64,000 nt of DNA, from positions 3,472,001 through 3,536,000 of the forward strand of contig CP025321.1 in the NCBI GenBank assembly GCA_004014935.1, read 5' to 3'. Below the pieces are notes generated by a model. That model was not told the origin of the DNA. It was given only the letters and a program-made list of their open reading frames with translations, and ran no database searches. Positions 1-11,300 of the stretch are shown piece after piece (the stretch's first letter is position 1; each line of letters begins with the position of its first letter). The stretch is from Saccharomycopsis malanga (lineage: Eukaryota > Ascomycota > Saccharomycetes > Ascoideales > Saccharomycopsidaceae). Made by a program: the position numbers and the translations under genes.

Positions 1-5
1 GCACA

Positions 6-2372
6 ATGAGCCCGCTTTCTGAGTACAAAAGTTATCCGAAATGGGTTTTTTCGCTGACATACAAGAACCCGTTGGCAGACAGTTTGCAGCAACTGGGTGG
101 GAAACGGTCAGCAGCTGGGGTCGTTCTGCTGGACGAGGTATTAGCGAGAAACGGTCTTGATGACAACACGCAAGACGGTCCTTTGTATGAGAACACGTCG
201 CATTCTGAGACACTGGACATCAATGTGCAGCGGGCACTCCAGCAAGAGGACTTGCGAGTGCGTGAATTGAACAAATATTATTATCGTAATCTTTTTGACG
301 GTAAGAGTAACAGCAATGAGCTTGACAGCTATTTTGCGTCGCATCAGGTATGGGTTCCCTGCTTTGATCTCGTGTCGGCACGGAAAGTGATTCATGAGTC
401 AATGTTGAATGGCCCTAACAACAACATTGATAGTGTTGAAAAGGACAACCATGTCGAAACACATAAGACGAAGTTGCCAACAGCCGGTTTGATCACGTCT
501 TCTGAATTCAAAGACCTGTCTCAGAAGGACATGGCAGGTCCAGTGAAGGATATCTTTACTGGATTCACGTACAGTCCGACCTACTATGGCCGCGAGAGTA
601 TTCCGCTGCTTTATTTCCACACCTCGGTGTCCATTGACGATAAGATATACACATTTGGCGGCGTACGGTGTCTTAGCCGCGACAACTACTTGGACGTGGA
701 CATTGGCAACATCAAAGTGAAAGGCCCAGAGTACCCGTTTCCGCTCAAAGAAGCTGTTTTTAACAACCCTGCGCTTGTTCCAAACAAGAAGCTTTATGTG
801 CTCAATACTGAGACAAGCATAGTGTTGACTCCTGAGCTCCAGGGCGACATCCCTCCGTCCACCCTCTGCTGTGCCACGGCGACTGTCATCACGCACCGCT
901 ACATCTTCTACTATGGCGGTTTTGAACTCCTGAGCAAGCTTGCACCACACGATGGCACCGACGGTATCCGCTATGTTGACCGCGACATCAAAGTCAATGA
1001 TCGTGCATGGGTCTTGGACACGGTTCTCAATGTATTTAAAGAGATTTCTCTTGTGAACGGCGCAGATGTTCCTATCAATTTCAAGCGTTTTGGTCACTCC
1101 ACAGTCGCGCTAGGCTTGAAAGACCTTGATATGAGTCGCTTTTTCATCGCCAACGACAACATTGACGTACTCACTAAGTCATCAGCTAGTCTGTATGTTT
1201 ACGAGGACAACATCGCTGAAACTGTACTGGATACCACCCTGGTCCGTGGCAAACGAAGTCTTGTTCTTTCTCTTTTTGTCTTTGGCGGTTACGTCTACAA
1301 TACCACAGCACGTCAGTTTGAATGTGTCAACGACGTTTGGCAGATTGACCTTCGAGTCGCGTCCACCAACATCCGTGGGTACTTGCTTTTCAAAAGCACG
1401 GCAACTGCTCGGACCTTACCTTCTGAAATTATGAAACCTGCCCCGCGCGGCTTCCACGCCGCGGTTCTCGCCGAGAATGGCGCTAAAACTAACACAGAGG
1501 ACACATACGAGGCCACCATGAGAAACAAATACATGCTTGTCCATGGTGGAACCAACTTGCACTCGTTATATCCAGACATGTGGAAGTACAGCTTTGCCAC
1601 CCACCAATGGGAACAGCTCAAGCTCTTTTCGCATCTGTTCAACCCTGATTGTTCTCCACGCCGCGACCTCTTTGAAACACAGTTTGAGCGCGCCAACCAC
1701 CAGCTCATTCTTTTTGACAAGTACGTCCTCTTCAACGGCGGCTTCAGTCTGCGCTATGTTGCTGACGACATCAAGGAGGCAAAACAGAAACTAGGTGTGC
1801 TGTTAGAGCATCAAATGGACAGTCTTCCCGACGCTTTGGACATTGCAGAGGACCTTCAGCAGAAACTAAAAAAGACATTCCACAGACTTATCATGTTGGA
1901 CTTGAGCTCCAACACCTTTGTCTTCCTCAAATACTCCCAAAGACTATTCTCCTACATCAACTACCGCGAGTTTTTGAGCAACTCAGAGCTCAGCGACAAG
2001 GTGGCCTGTGCAATGGAGAAGTCTGTCGAGGCAGAGATGCTCAAACTTATTCAGAGCGAGCAGGGAAAAACCAGCCCCGAGCTTCTAGACAAACTCAAAT
2101 ATCTTGTGCGTTTTATTGCCCACATCTCAGACAACTTGAACGTTCTAGGAGGAACTTCGTGTTTTGCTAATGGAAAGATCTGCTCCATCGGTGGCTCCTT
2201 TTTGTTTAGTAAATCTATCATTGACAAGGTCATGGCCGTTAGCCCTGATAAACGCCTCTTTTACCTATGGAATAGAGGATTTCCTGTAGGACTCGTTGTA
2301 TACTTGGAAATACCAATTCATGCTCAAGGCTACGTCGACCCTTTTCTAAACGGATTAAATTTGCTACGTTAA
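6..2372 (+). CDS. GPB1/GPB2: Gpb1/Gpb2-type kelch protein, PKA pathway regulator
   Basis: 788 aa from an ATG. Kelch-type FGG/YGG strands recur through the protein (FGGV near residue 217, YGGF near 304, FGGY near 428, HGG near 513), and PPSTLCC and KRFGHS motifs match yeast Gpb1/Gpb2 (Krh1/Krh2) as I recall them. In S. cerevisiae these proteins bind the G-alpha Gpa2 and lower PKA activity by favouring the regulatory subunit and the Ras-GAPs. A paralogue lies at 15314-17800 with the same order of motifs, including the VINNP-like and LCCA segments. The ATG is only 5 bases from the window edge, so a further upstream start cannot be excluded. Family assignment is firm; which paralogue (GPB1 or GPB2) is not decidable here. 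Confidence 0.82.
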   Translation: MSPLSEYKSYPKWVFSLTYKNPLADSLQQLGGKRSAAGVVLLDEVLARNGLDDNTQDGPLYENTSHSETLDINVQRALQQEDLRVRELNKYYYRNLFDGKSNSNELDSYFASHQVWVPCFDLVSARKVIHESMLNGPNNNIDSVEKDNHVETHKTKLPTAGLITSSEFKDLSQKDMAGPVKDIFTGFTYSPTYYGRESIPLLYFHTSVSIDDKIYTFGGVRCLSRDNYLDVDIGNIKVKGPEYPFPLKEAVFNNPALVPNKKLYVLNTETSIVLTPELQGDIPPSTLCCATATVITHRYIFYYGGFELLSKLAPHDGTDGIRYVDRDIKVNDRAWVLDTVLNVFKEISLVNGADVPINFKRFGHSTVALGLKDLDMSRFFIANDNIDVLTKSSASLYVYEDNIAETVLDTTLVRGKRSLVLSLFVFGGYVYNTTARQFECVNDVWQIDLRVASTNIRGYLLFKSTATARTLPSEIMKPAPRGFHAAVLAENGAKTNTEDTYEATMRNKYMLVHGGTNLHSLYPDMWKYSFATHQWEQLKLFSHLFNPDCSPRRDLFETQFERANHQLILFDKYVLFNGGFSLRYVADDIKEAKQKLGVLLEHQMDSLPDALDIAEDLQQKLKKTFHRLIMLDLSSNTFVFLKYSQRLFSYINYREFLSNSELSDKVACAMEKSVEAEMLKLIQSEQGKTSPELLDKLKYLVRFIAHISDNLNVLGGTSCFANGKICSIGGSFLFSKSIIDKVMAVSPDKRLFYLWNRGFPVGLVVYLEIPIHAQGYVDPFLNGLNLLR

Positions 2373-3635
2373 TTTTGCTTTTCTTATTCGCTTCTTTCAG
2401 TATTTCGTTTGTTTGGCTCCTTTTTTATAGATATAGTTTTCATCATGTATTTTATTGATCGACTCCTTTCATTTGTAAGGTATGGCCTTTGATCTACGCC
2501 CATAATGAGGTATTTTATATAAACCTTTGTTTCACTCCATCCATTATGGGGAAGTTTTTGTATTTTATTACTGTTCATTTCCTTGCTTTATCATTTTTTG
2601 ACCGTTCGGTCTTTTTTACATTTATTTCAAAATTTTTTCTAGTGTCTGTTTCAAGCTTATTATATTAAAATCAAGTGATCACATCTAATACGTTTATTTG
2701 ACAAGTTGAATAACTAACTGGTTAATGAAATAAAAATGTTGCTTTACGTCAGCCTCATGGCTGAAATCAACACATAGGCTATAATAGTTGATGATAGTAA
2801 TAAATTTGCTGTTATAACTGACTGAACTAAGTCAGTTATACATGAAAGTCAAAATTATTTTAAATATCCTTGTTAAAAAGATTGTAGAAGATTAACATCA
2901 CTAATTCTCGATTTACCAATTCAAACCCAAATTCTCATTTTTCGCTAACATGAAACCATCATGATATTACAATCATAAATAACCTTACAGTGTGTGCGCA
3001 TGAGGTTTTAAAATTGATTACACCTTATAGCATTTTGCAGATAAACATAACAGAACTTGAGCTTCTCTATGTGTTGGAAAAACCATCTTAAAAAAAGGTA
3101 AGAATCCATTGCCTTGGTAGTGCACCCGCCAGATAGTATTACCGCGCGCAGTAGATCGCCAGTAACGAGAACTGGTAAATGCCTAAAATCAACCAAACTA
3201 TGATGATAAAATGCAGATTGTGAATTGGAAAACAGGCTACAATGGTAAGATGTCCACATTTCAGTTGTACAAGTATTTAATTTTCTATTGTTCTCTAAAT
3301 ATACAAACTTTGGGGGATACCTTTTGGTTCGTACTACATTAGGTTTTTGCCTATAGGCTTTCACATCTTTAGTTTGATAAAGACTACTGAGGCTCGTGTT
3401 TAACTTCGATTTCTAAAATGATTTATTTTTGTTTGACAGGTTTCTTGGTAACAGAATGTGTGATGTTGGCAAATCATTGGGAATTCCAACACGAAGCAGC
3501 TATGTCTCGTAAGTATAAGTGGGAACCATATCTCGCATATTGGTTATATCATTTCTTTAATACTCATTTGTTTCTCCTTTCGATTTTTTTTTCTGGCTTT
3601 GTAAATATATGTAAGTAAACGACATAGACCAAGCT
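2373..3635. other. intergenic, no convincing gene
   Basis: AT-rich spacer between two genes on the + strand. Short open frames (3008-3364 minus, 3418-3618 plus) have no recognisable domain, and the minus one lacks an ATG. It should hold the promoter of the 3636 gene; no clear element was seen. Confidence 0.6.
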
Positions 3636-4679
3636 ATGATGAGACTTTCCAAATCATTGACAACTTTGGCTGTGTTTCAAGTCGTGATACACCAGACAGA
3701 GGCTATCGCTGTTCCCAACATTGACATATCAAGAAGAGCTTTTATTCCACATTACAATACGTCTATTTCCAACGACCAACTTTCAACGGGTAAAAAAACT
3801 ATCACATTGACTTCTAGTGAATATAACTTGGTGTCAAGTAGTGTAAGCCCTATCAGTACTGCACACAATACAACACTCCATACCACCAAATCAAAAGGAT
3901 ATCATACTTCCAAAACTTATCATGCCATTGCAACCAGTTCTAACCACCACAATTCTACAAAACCTTTCAGAAGTCATGTCAAAGACCTTAAGCGAATCAA
4001 AGGTCTTGTCTCTGTATTTTCTGGCGAAAATTCCAACAAAACACATATTGGAGTGACAGAGCATAAGAAACATAACTCAACAAACAAACATAAAAAAATA
4101 AAGCATCATAATACCACTTCTTCTCATCCATTGGCAACTGGACATCAGAGCTTAAATAATCCTCAAAAAGTCAAAGGTGTTGTGTTCCCTTTGAGTAATG
4201 GTACCACCGAAGGCCACTATAAAAACCAGTCTGGCACTCTATTTAATAGCAAGCCTTCAAGCTTTCACAACTTGTCTACAGAAAAAAAACTTCCAAACGC
4301 TATAAATGTCAGTTTAACCAGCCATCAAAAAGTAGTTAATGTGCCCTTGAAAGCTAATAATTTTACCTCTCTTTTTGGAAACAATTCCTTACCAGAAACA
4401 AAATTGAACAACTTGATCAAACAGATCAAAGACAATGGGATTCAGCATTTGAACATGACAAACTCTAATCTCTCACAGGCTGTTAGTTTGGCCCAAAAAA
4501 AGATCTTGCACAGCTCATCCCTTGGCAGTAGTGCAACCAGCTCATCCATTAGCACCACTGTTGACAGCTCAGCTAGTAGCATGATTACTACCACCAGTTC
4601 CAAAAGTCGCCATCGTCGTACTGTAACTGTGACTGGATCAACAAGATTCAGAACAGTTACTGCTAATGCCACTGCTTGA
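3636..4679 (+). CDS. Ser/Thr/Asn/His-rich secreted protein, unknown
   Basis: 347 aa, with two adjacent ATGs (3636 and 3639) as possible starts. Residues 1-24 look like a signal peptide (basic MMRLSK start, hydrophobic core, small residues before IAVPN). The rest is low-complexity, rich in Ser, Thr, Asn, His and Lys, with many N-x-S/T sequons (NTS, NKT, NST, NTT, NLS, NMT). Dibasic sites (SRRA near 33, HRRT near 327) could be Kex2-type sites. There is no hydrophobic C-terminus, so no GPI signal; it ends in a Thr/Val-rich TVTVTG segment. I do not recognise a family. Likely a heavily glycosylated secreted or wall protein. Confidence 0.6.
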   Translation: MMRLSKSLTTLAVFQVVIHQTEAIAVPNIDISRRAFIPHYNTSISNDQLSTGKKTITLTSSEYNLVSSSVSPISTAHNTTLHTTKSKGYHTSKTYHAIATSSNHHNSTKPFRSHVKDLKRIKGLVSVFSGENSNKTHIGVTEHKKHNSTNKHKKIKHHNTTSSHPLATGHQSLNNPQKVKGVVFPLSNGTTEGHYKNQSGTLFNSKPSSFHNLSTEKKLPNAINVSLTSHQKVVNVPLKANNFTSLFGNNSLPETKLNNLIKQIKDNGIQHLNMTNSNLSQAVSLAQKKILHSSSLGSSATSSSISTTVDSSASSMITTTSSKSRHRRTVTVTGSTRFRTVTANATA

Positions 4680-5359
4680 AGCAATTTCACATGAACATGC
4701 TTCAACTTACATTCAAATATATTGATCCAGCTAGTCACTTCTTTGCTTTTCATGCCAGAGATTTATACATTTGTTATATAGATACAATACATCATTTCAG
4801 GAGTATATAAATTTTGTCAAAAGACCATAAGCCACATTGTAATTATAGTTAGCTGAAAACCATGTGTATGGCTTATTTTGGCTTTGAAAGACCGCTACTG
4901 GAGTCGCTGGGCAGTTTAAAGCATGCACATTTGATACTTGCTGCACTTTCCTACAAGCTTAGTATAATCACAAGAACTCCTTAGTGTTGAATATGATACT
5001 ATTTTTTGTTATTTCATGTTATTTCTTATTCTTCATTGCTACTTATACGCTTATTATTAGAATATGTGTTTTAATTTCTACTTGAGTCAATGATTCATGT
5101 CATATTGGCCATGGTAGGCGTAGTCGCTATTTCCAACCATACTGTATATCCAGATTCCTGGATATTTGCTATAATCTTTATAGTATTTCAACTGATGTGG
5201 GCTGGGCGATATTATCATTATATAGTGTGAAATTTATGGGCAATAGTAGTAAATGTTAGAAGCACCGGTCCATGTTGCAACGGACCCCATATATAGAGAA
5301 ACTGATATATCAGTATATAATCTGACGTGAACAACGGTTATGTGGGCCCAAAGGTAGCC
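4680..5359. other. intergenic, possible SINE tail remnant at its end
   Basis: Spacer between two + strand genes. Nothing gene-like. About 5289-5312 resembles the conserved 3' end of the dispersed repeat described at 6918-7240 (see that entry); otherwise unremarkable. Confidence 0.5.
5289..5320 (+). repeat. possible 3'-end fragment of the SINE-like repeat
   Basis: The stretch CATATATAGAGAAACTGATA matches the repeat 3' end (CATATATACGAAACTGATAT) apart from about one inserted or changed base. The following ACTGGGCTCG block is not conserved. It lies 40-70 bp upstream of the ATG of the next gene, so it may simply be a TATA-rich promoter resembling the repeat by chance. Confidence 0.3.
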
Positions 5360-6460
5360 ATGAATAACCTTGCTGACAAGTTTTATAATACTGGCAAAGA
5401 GGGCGTGTTCAAGACTGGCGCGAGTCTGGTCAATGACACGCCCTCTCCAGTAGAGCATATTACTGGACATGACTATTTTAGTGTGAAGAGGGCAGCGAAT
5501 GAATCCAATGGGTTGTTAGATGAATTTGACCCAATATACAGCCGGCTAACCGATCTCATGCACCAACTTCAGCTGATTTCCTTCGATACCAAGGCAGTGA
5601 GTGTAGTATCCAATGGTCTCAATGATCCTAATCAGGCAAACTCCAGCAACTCCAATGACGTAAGTTCAAGCAATATAAGTCGAGGCAGTAGGGGCAGTGT
5701 AGGCATTCAGGAGGCCAGAGGGAATTTTAGAAATAAATCTTTTCTAGTGCTTCCAGAAGATATGCTAGAGCGCTCTGTATCGGAGCTCCAGAACTTTGAA
5801 TATGGGGCGATGAAGCAGTGTAACTCACAGCTATTTCCTCGGGATTTTCAGAGTTTTAAGGCCCTTAAGGACAGTGGGAAAAAGTATTTTTGGACCTCTG
5901 ACAACCGTAATAAAGCACTGACTGGTGCGATGTTTCAAGAGCAAGAACTGCTTATCCAATCACTTAAACAAGCGGTATCTCTTGCAAAAGAGAGCGATAA
6001 GGTTCTGGAGCATAACTACGAATCATTTGTTAAGCTTCTAGACCAACTTTGGCAGTGCAGTGAGGCATTTGCAGATTTAAAAAAAGTGTTGGTAAGCAGA
6101 ATTCAAACTTTAAATAGTGAGTCCATTCTTGGAGCTACTAATGTGCAAACTCTACTTAATGAGGAATACTTCCAAGGATACTTAGACGATATTGATGCTC
6201 TCGAAAAGCACCTTGAAGAGTTAAAAAAATCTATCAAAGAAAGTAGCACATTGCTTCAGGACGTGAACCGTAAACTTGAGGACGAACAGAGGACGCGGCG
6301 TCTCTACAATACAAAACAGGCTCGCCGGCATAGGGCCATCATGATTGCAGTATGCTACACTGTGTTTGCAGTCCTTGTACTCTTTCTATTACGAGTGCTG
6401 CTCGGATACACTAAAGTATATTTTGTTACAAGCTGGTCTCCAAAGTATTCTGGCAGATAG
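5360..6460 (+). CDS. tail-anchored coiled-coil membrane protein, unknown
   Basis: 366 aa from the first in-frame ATG at 5360; the frame is open a little further upstream but has no ATG there. Residues about 170-315 are predominantly helical and charged, with a coiled-coil pattern (DIDALEKHLEELKKS, LQDVNRKLEDEQRTRR). One strong transmembrane segment (IMIAVCYTVFAVLVLFLLRVLL) lies about 30 residues from the C-terminus, preceded by basic residues (KQARRHR). This is a tail-anchored topology with most of the protein cytosolic or nuclear. A Ser/Asn-rich linker covers about residues 90-120. Architecture is compatible with SNARE-like, autophagy-receptor or spindle-pole (Mps2-like) membrane proteins, but I see no diagnostic motif and do not assign a function. 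Confidence 0.65.
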   Translation: MNNLADKFYNTGKEGVFKTGASLVNDTPSPVEHITGHDYFSVKRAANESNGLLDEFDPIYSRLTDLMHQLQLISFDTKAVSVVSNGLNDPNQANSSNSNDVSSSNISRGSRGSVGIQEARGNFRNKSFLVLPEDMLERSVSELQNFEYGAMKQCNSQLFPRDFQSFKALKDSGKKYFWTSDNRNKALTGAMFQEQELLIQSLKQAVSLAKESDKVLEHNYESFVKLLDQLWQCSEAFADLKKVLVSRIQTLNSESILGATNVQTLLNEEYFQGYLDDIDALEKHLEELKKSIKESSTLLQDVNRKLEDEQRTRRLYNTKQARRHRAIMIAVCYTVFAVLVLFLLRVLLGYTKVYFVTSWSPKYSGR

Positions 6461-6917
6461 ATGTCTGTTGGACGATATTTTTTTTAATATTAAAGTATCA
6501 TTGTCATTTTTTTAAAAATGATGTTTACCGAAAGATTAATTGTTAGAATACAGATTGCCAGAAAACTGTCTGTTAAAAGACTGTCTGTTAGTGAAATTTA
6601 ATAAGGCATTTATTCATTTTTTTTTTTTTGCAACTTGAGGCTAGGAAACATTACAAATATGTTTATGAAACTTTGGTTTATCAATTGGCTAATGTGCTTT
6701 GCATAAAAGGTTAGAGTTAGATAATGTAAGTGTCGAAAGATCACATCTTAAAACTTCTAGAAGATGCTAAAATAAACATATTGTGAGGAATGTCTCGACA
6801 TTATGTAAATAATTGCATCAAATTACAAAGTTTCGTTTCTTGTACAACTATCATAGGGCACTATTAGCCAGAAAAGGAAATCTGCTAGTACAGGTGCTTT
6901 CCTTAATAACTTCCATA

Positions 6918-7240
6918 ATACTGGGCTTAGCCCCTGGGCAGGATAGTTCAGCGGCAAGTAGTCTCAGCAAAAAGAAAAAAAGACCTAACAGGCTCAAGGG
7001 TTCGAACCCGACTACGAAACTTTTTATTTTCTGTTTTACAATCTTCACAGGCAAGTGTAACTGTATGAAACATGGCCTGGACAAAAGTCCAGTGTTTACT
7101 TAAAAATAAATTGGATGAGAAGATTATGATCAACAGGATATGGTTGAGTTTTCCCCACTGAGCTTTACCAAGTTGCTTTAGAGAGAGCGCGTATATAAGA
7201 AACTGATATTTACTGAGCTCGGAATATAAGAAATACTACT
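6918..7240 (+). repeat. SINE-like dispersed repeat, copy 1 (tRNA-like head, A/B boxes)
   Basis: Aligns through its length with 33602-33886 (minus) and at both ends with 37977-38177 (minus). The head has a perfect Pol III A box, TAGTTCAGCGG at 6944-6954 (consensus TRGYNNARNNG), and a B-box-like GGTTCGAACCC at 6999-7009 (one base off consensus). The head does not fold as a functional tRNA: acceptor and T-stem pairing fail. The body holds a hairpin at 7077-7092 (CTGGAC, AAAA loop, GTCCAG). The 3' end has GCGCGTATATAAGAAACTGA followed by ACTGAGCTCGGAATATAAG. Order and spacing match a tRNA-derived SINE. Alternatives: remnants of a long terminal repeat beside decayed tRNA genes, or an unannotated structured ncRNA family. 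The exact 5' edge is uncertain (6918-6935). Confidence 0.62.
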
Positions 7241-7795
7241 TTTAATACTGGGATCGGCTCAAGCTTACCGTTTTATACAAGGGCTAGCTGTTCGAGCTTA
7301 CCCAGCTGAATATTTGATTGGCCATATTGCTCTTTGTTTCGAATAGCAGTTGTTCCCCGTCCCGCTACTGGTCCTTCTTATTTAATGTCAAAAGGTTTTA
7401 TAGCAATTCTGTTTTATTTAGCTATAGTTTTATCACATTGTTAGTAAAGGAAAGGGCTCACCAGTATAGCAATGGGTGCAAGACAAGTATGCTTCAATGC
7501 TTTATCTAAAGATGCAATAAAATCTTTTAAATTTTGGTTAGTATAGTGTTGCAAGGTACAAAATTCAATTATGTTATCGGTAAATCAAATTAATGTATGA
7601 TTAACTTCGGAACTTGTTAATATCGGTTGTATGTAACTATCAAAAAGTTGTCATATATATAAAGAGTTAGTGCGAAATTTTGTAATTATCATATATTCCA
7701 CAGTGTGAACTACACGGCACACAAGCACCATTTTTTCAGAAGTGACTTAGTAAAAAATTAACTCAATAATGCGCCTTTAGCAATAATAAGTCTTC

Positions 7796-7839
7796 CTATA
7801 TGAGAATGATTTGCATTCTATATGAGAATGATTTGCATT
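7796..7839. repeat. 22-bp tandem duplication
   Basis: Two perfect adjacent copies of a 22-base unit (7796-7817 and 7818-7839), each containing ATGATTTGCATT. No function assigned. Confidence 0.85.
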
Positions 7840-8361
7840 TTTTGTTGTCCCTTTGAAGAGAACATCGAAGAATGATATGACATATGCAGTGATTCAAACA
7901 ATGTAGATGAATTCAGTGTCGAAAATAAAATGTGTTTTGTTTTGGCAAGAATGAATATAATTTAATGGTTGTACAAAATTATACTGACACTCGATATAGT
8001 CAATTAATCTTTAATAATGATCTGATACTGCGCTACTATCCCAATGCTGAAATATGCATCCACCTGCGCCAATATGTTCAAAACACTCACTAACACTTCC
8101 TACTACGTCACCTCACATATGTCAATTGTTCCCCACAAGACGTCACGTGCCATAAACGCTCCCGGCGATGACGAGAAAAAAAACCGCCTAGGTGATCTCA
8201 TTTTCAAACGTCATACTGGTAGTTGAGTCATTCTAACATTAGTGACCGATCTCCGGCTTTCCGTATGCAAATTCAACTGTTTCAAATAGTTTTGGATATT
8301 ATAGGAGTTGTGAAAATAGAAGCGTCACAATTCTTTTTGAGTTAAGGGCAGTGTTCAAAAG

Positions 8362-11300
8362 ATGATGGCAGTCAAGAAGCCAACAAAGGCCAAGGTGATA
8401 AGGTCTGCAGATGGCATAGAGCGTGTTGCTCAGGCCTGTGATCGGTGTCGGTCTAAGAAGACCAAATGTGATGGTAAAAGACCACAGTGTTCGCAATGTG
8501 CTTCGGTGGGTTTTGAATGCAAAATTAGCGACCGGCTTTCTCGTCGGGCGTTTCCTCGAGGATACACTGAGAGTTTAGAGGAGCGGGTCAGAGAGCTTGA
8601 GGCAGAAAACAGAAAGCTCTCAGGGCTAATTGATCTTAAGGATGAGCAGCTAGAGCTTTTAGCAAAGCCTCGACGTCCAAGTATGGTAGGTAATCAGCAT
8701 GTGCCGGCGAATGAAAAAGATGCAGAAGAAGACACAGCCGTTGCAGGCAGCGGCATGGCGGGTGCAGCAAACCTTGGAAATACTGGCGCCAGAATACTGA
8801 ATGGTGATATTACCGAAGGTTTTAATAGTCATTCTTTGGCCGAATTGGATGCTGAGAAAAGCATTTTTGAGCTCAGCGCTGCCAACAAGTTGAACTCATC
8901 AAATCTTTCGTTACTCAATCAGTTGAATGGGCCCAAGATCCATACGCACGAAGCGCATGAGCAGGGCTGCAATTGCGGGTGTGCACACTACCCTCATTCG
9001 GTGCATGAGCGTCCCACCTCCATCTCGGCGTCAGTGGTCTTGGATGCCGAGCACGTAGATGAGGATGACGCGGCATCTCTCTTGAGTTTTGACAGTGAGC
9101 ATAACAATAATGTGGATGCAAAGGCATACAACTTTTTCGATGACAACAAGAAACAATTTGACAATCTACGCAATGGCAAAACAGACAATGGGAAAAGCGA
9201 CTGTCTACGTAGCAACAAGATTGATGTATTACGTAGTAATAAGAATGTTGAGGCAGGCGTACCCAACCTATATAATAATACCAATAACATGAATTCATAT
9301 TTCAACCATTTCAATGTGTCTTTTGAGCAGAAAGAGGCTCCGGGCGCTGCTGCTGCAATGGCAATTGCTTCGGTGAACAATGATAAGAGTCATCTTAGAA
9401 ATCAAATTGCAGCATTAGTTGCCATGTCAACTCCTCGGACAACGGAGGAGATGCTATTTATTCCGTCATTGATCGGAAAGGTTGGAAATGTGCATGGTTT
9501 CAACTCGAAGCCAGCGGTTTTGACAGCAAAGACATTGGCTCTTTTGAAGGTGACTTTTAAGACCAAAAACCAGGTGAAAGAAGAACACACTATTAATTTA
9601 AAAAACATCAATTTCAACAAGATCTCAAAGGCAGAATCTCATTTGTTTTTCACAAATTTAAAACTCCCTAGTAGGCTTGATTTGGACCAGCTTATCACTT
9701 TCTATTTTCAAGAATGGGCGGCAATGACGCCTGTTGTGGATCAGCAGGAGTTTCTCAAAAACTATATGAAGCTAACTAAAAGTGCTGAGAATCGTTTCAA
9801 TGACAATGACATGTTTCAGCGTGAGCGCTTTGGAGCCATTTGTTTGCTTGTAGTGACACTCGCTTTGTTGGGAAGAAAAAAGAGCAGTAAATACAAGACC
9901 GAAAATGGCAGCACTTTTTTCACTAATTCAGATAATAGCAATGGAAAATCTATCAAGTTTATCAATAGCGGAGTTAAAAACAACACTCCTATTACTGTAG
10001 AGAATGATGTCTGGACAGGAAAAAGTGAGAACACGCTGAATGGAATGATAGCTAATGAAAACGATGACAACACTACAAGACTTTTGAATTATTATGATGC
10101 GTTGATCAAACAATTGATTGCTTCGTCTATTGTCGATTTTTGTTCTATGCAGTCCTTGCAAATACTCACCTTGGCACTCATATATACGTTGAATGTCAGT
10201 GATGTGGAAACATCTTATATTTTAAGAGGCAAAGTTGTCAGCATGGCACAGCAATTGCGGCTACATAGATGTCCGTCTGCTGTTTTAAGCAATAGCGGCT
10301 CTATTGTTCTGAAGGTTCAACAGTCTGAAAGACGTATACTTTTCTGGTCAATCTACACCTTGGATGTTTTTAGTTCTTTGCAGTTGGGAGTTCCTAGATT
10401 AATTAAAGATTACGAAATTGAATGCGCATTACCCTTTGCTAATGACGACTTGGATGATAGCAACAACACTAATATTCTTATTATCAACAATGCCAAGTTG
10501 TCCTTGGTCGGCAAAGTGTCCAACTTCTCGTTATCTATAATGCGCTACGCAAAAATTTTGGGAAACATCTTAGATTCCATTTTCAGAAGAGGCGGCATCA
10601 CCATCGATGCCTTGGGCAAGTCTTGTATAATTCTCGAGGATCTTCTTGAGAATTGGAGAAAAGATTTGCCTTCCAGCTTGAGGTTTGACTTGGATGTCAA
10701 TGGCTTGCTCAAAAATAACGAGTTCAAAAACTATAGCAATAAAACCCTTAGTATCATTACTTTGTATTACCAGGCAAAGATGTTAATTTATTTGCCTGTT
10801 CTTGCTGCTGAGCTCCATAGTTCCAGAGGCTCTTCCTCCTATATAACCATCCAACAATCCTCCAACACCATTTTGTCAATTACCAATTATGTTTCTCAGC
10901 AAAACTACTTTTTGCCTGCTCCCGCAAACCCCTCCAGAATGCGTGCGCGCTACGGTTTACTAGCTGCCAAGGGCGCCTTAGAGTATACTAGGGGCGGTAA
11001 CTTGTTCCAGGACCTCAAGGGTACTCTCATGGACCTTACCAATGATTTGAAAGTTGAAACTGCCCAAGAAGTTCCTGGTTGTTTGGCACAGAGCTGTATA
11101 AGAACATTCGAAGACACGATTCAAGCTATTCTTTCTCCTCCAAAGATGGGAAACCCGTTATCTATGAACAAGTCCTTGAACAGAAAGAGATCCTCTTCGT
11201 TTAAACAACAACATAGTGGTCCAAATATTGGTGGCTCAGCTTTAAAAAATGTATCGTCTAGATTCATCAAAATAGAGCCAAACATGACTGGCAATAGTAG

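Larger units (their letters stand above)
6461..8361. other. 1.9 kb intergenic region holding a SINE-like copy
   Basis: No protein gene seen. It contains the SINE-like element at 6918-7240, a 22-bp tandem duplication at 7796-7839 and the CAT8 promoter near its right end. Small open frames at 6813-7133 are generated by the repeat itself. Confidence 0.6.

Noticed and set aside
399-1097. 232-codon minus-strand open frame
   Set aside because: Fully antisense to the first GPB gene; composition is that of a shadow frame and no domain is visible.
3418-3618. 66-codon open frame starting with ATG
   Set aside because: No homology recognised and just upstream of a gene; composition typical of chance frames in AT-rich DNA.
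6944-7018. Candidate tRNA gene with good A and B boxes
   Set aside because: T-stem and acceptor pairing fail, and the same degenerate head recurs with a shared body at two other loci; treated as a repeat head.
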